Origin: Chitinophaga sancti
GTDB lineage: Bacteria; Bacteroidota; Bacteroidia; Chitinophagales; Chitinophagaceae
Reading direction: 5' to 3'
NCBI RefSeq assembly: GCF_034424315.1
Contig: NZ_CP139972.1
Coordinates: 3,782,001 to 3,846,000, forward strand
Length of the DNA stretch: 64,000 nucleotides
Program-made: the position numbers and the translations under genes
Part shown: one piece after another, positions 62,603-64,000 of the stretch
How the letters are laid out: the number at the start of each line of letters is the position of its first letter
How positions within the stretch are numbered: position 1 is the first letter of the stretch
The notes under the pieces: generated by a model
The model's database searches: none
The model's input: the letters and a program-made list of their open reading frames with translations, nothing else
What the model was told of the DNA's origin: nothing

Positions 62603-64000
62603 TTAGAAATGGAACTTCAAATTCAGACCAAAACTGCTGGTACCTGGCATATTGAAGTAATCAATACCCTGTGCATTTGTAGCCCCTGTCAAACTTGTTT
62701 CCGGGTCAATGCCCTTGTATGGAGTCCATAAAATGATGTTACGTGCAAACGTACTTACCGTAATCCCCCTGATAAATTTAGATTCTCTGAATCCTTTGAA
62801 ATCGTAGGATAAGGTTACTTCGCGCAGTTTTACATAAGAACCATCGTCAATAAATGTCTCTGTTTGTGCGCCGAATCCACCACCATTACCCTGATACCAG
62901 GCCTGATCCAGCGCTACAGCAGTTGTATTGGAAGAACCTGCACCAGCTACTTCTGCACCACCCACGGTATGCACCAGTTCACCGGCATCATTCAGGTGAC
63001 CCATCACGCCAGGGAATGTGTGTTGCTCACCTCTGTTCAGAGTATATTTAGAGGTACCAATTGCCTGGAGTGAACCACGGGTACCATTCCAGATATCTCC
63101 TTTACATTTCCAATCCACTAATGTATACAGTGTAAATCCTTTATAGGCAAAGGTATTACCCCATCCCATCAGGAATTTAGGATTAGGATTACCCACAGGT
63201 CTTTGCTCTGTGGAGACTACCGGATAACCAAAATCATCTGCCTTGTCGCTGATTACGATATTTCCGTTACCATCTCTCAGCCAACCATATGCATATATAA
63301 TACCTGCTGGTTGATTAGGCAGATGCGCAATCACTGTACCGGTAAAACCGTTTACAGTAATCTGATTGATACCTGGCGCCAGTTTCAGCACCTTGCTCCT
63401 GTTCATGGAGTAGTTGATGTTCATATCCCAGGTAAATGGCCTGTCTGCGATAATCTTGCCACTTAAGGTCAGTTCCACCCCATGGTTCTGGATACTACCC
63501 GCATTCAGGGTTACGAACTGGAAACCGGAAGTAGCTGCTATTGGTGATTGTACGATCAGATCAGTACCTTTTGAATAGTAGTAGGTCGCATCCAATCCTA
63601 TCCTGTTGTGTAGGAACTGCAGTTGCAAACCTACTTCATATGAATTTGTCTTTTCTGGTTTCAGGTTAGGGTTACCCAATGTATTGTCCAGGAAGAAACT
63701 ACCCTTACTGTCATACGGGAAAGATACCCCTGAGGTGTACCCATCCGCAAATGTAGTTGGAGAGTAGAATGAACGGGTACGGAACGTACCCGGGTCTTTA
63801 CCTACCTGGGCGGCTGATACGCGGATCTTACCGAAGCTGAGCACATCGTTATCCTTCAGTCCCTGCAGCTCTGTGAATACAAAGCCTAAGCTGGCAGATG
63901 GATAAAAGAAGGAATTGCTGTTTTTAGGTAAGGTAGAAGACCAGTCATTACGACCTGTGATTTCCAGGAATAACATTGATTTGTAATCAAAGTTGATATC
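62603..64000 (-). CDS. SusC/RagA TonB-linked outer membrane protein, C-terminal part
   Basis: The last 465 residues of a SusC-type porin; the N-terminal signal peptide, carboxypeptidase-like and plug domains lie beyond the right edge. The frame stays open from the internal Met at 63976 to the edge (DINFDYKSMLFLEITGRNDW). The barrel signature GRNDWSSTLPKNSNSFFYPS and the terminal Phe (LNLKFHF) are as expected. It imports a nutrient, captured by the partner SusD protein, with energy from TonB. Confidence 0.95.
   Translation of the reverse strand, partial: DINFDYKSMLFLEITGRNDWSSTLPKNSNSFFYPSASLGFVFTELQGLKDNDVLSFGKIRVSAAQVGKDPGTFRTRSFYSPTTFADGYTSGVSFPYDSKGSFFLDNTLGNPNLKPEKTNSYEVGLQLQFLHNRIGLDATYYYSKGTDLIVQSPIAATSGFQFVTLNAGSIQNHGVELTLSGKIIADRPFTWDMNINYSMNRSKVLKLAPGINQITVNGFTGTVIAHLPNQPAGIIYAYGWLRDGNGNIVISDKADDFGYPVVSTEQRPVGNPNPKFLMGWGNTFAYKGFTLYTLVDWKCKGDIWNGTRGSLQAIGTSKYTLNRGEQHTFPGVMGHLNDAGELVHTVGGAEVAGAGSSNTTAVALDQAWYQGNGGGFGAQTETFIDDGSYVKLREVTLSYDFKGFRESKFIRGITVSTFARNIILWTPYKGIDPETSLTGATNAQGIDYFNMPGTSSFGLNLKFHF

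Noticed and set aside
62740..62756. TGCAAACG sequence inside the SusC gene resembling half of the LacI operator
   Set aside because: The second half of the palindrome is missing and it lies inside a coding region.
1..64000. Mobile elements, CRISPR arrays, tRNA and rRNA genes
   Set aside because: Searched by eye for transposase and integrase motifs, regularly spaced repeats and T-loop sequences in the gaps; nothing convincing was found.

Overview
The window comes from a Bacteroidota chromosome, most likely a Chitinophaga-like member of the Chitinophagaceae. The evidence is a SusC/SusD pair, the gene content of a dialkylresorcinol/flexirubin-type (darA/darB) locus, GH92 and GH88 enzymes, and several promoters of the Bacteroidota type (TTTG, 18-21 bp, TAnnTTTG). 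No rRNA, tRNA, CRISPR array, transposase or phage gene was seen.

Layout. 1-1113: proB and the first codons of proA (minus). 1267-6195: a secreted protein with two SGNH hydrolase domains, a GH92 mannosidase and an unrecognised ORF. 6225-9697: a long AT-rich regulatory region, a small CPPxC protein, a polytopic membrane protein, and an overlapping histidine kinase and LuxR-type regulator. 9712-23120: a uronate catabolism locus. kduI-kduD-lacI-GH88-DUF2264 run as one minus-strand operon, uxaA is divergent, exuT stands alone, and uxaB-uxaC-kdgK-eda form a second operon. Together they take unsaturated oligouronides and galacturonate to 2-keto-3-deoxygluconate and on to pyruvate and glyceraldehyde-3-phosphate. 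Two matching LacI palindromes sit over the -33 elements of the kduI and exuT promoters.

23257-32315 is housekeeping: mnmA, an RNA m5C methyltransferase, odhB, odhA, rpsT and an M14 peptidase. 32276-40777 (minus) is a compact nine-gene dialkylresorcinol-type locus: darA, darB, a small unknown protein, a BtrH-like protein, an ABC exporter, an acyl carrier protein, an active ketosynthase and a ketosynthase partner that has lost its catalytic residues. 41107-45570: a methyltransferase, a DUF2807 lipoprotein, guaA and a periplasmic-binding-type lipoprotein. 45658-54634: the ligase-associated DNA repair genes (exonuclease, ATP-dependent ligase, Lhr-like helicase, PdeM nuclease), split in two by four intact genes and a decayed lipoprotein gene. 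54801-61134: an HDAC-like deacetylase, a cupin, an XRE/S24 repressor with its own operator, a membrane protein, aspartate kinase, an Ldh-family dehydrogenase and a DUF3467 protein. 61243-64000: a SusD-like lipoprotein and the C-terminal part of a SusC transporter cut by the window edge.

The strongest new observations are regulatory: the paired LacI operators with identical promoter geometry, and a 17-bp palindrome (TACTAA-N5-TTAGTA) present once in the S24 repressor promoter and twice in tandem about 0.75 kb away where no gene explains it. The compact dar locus is the best candidate for an unusual biosynthetic system.
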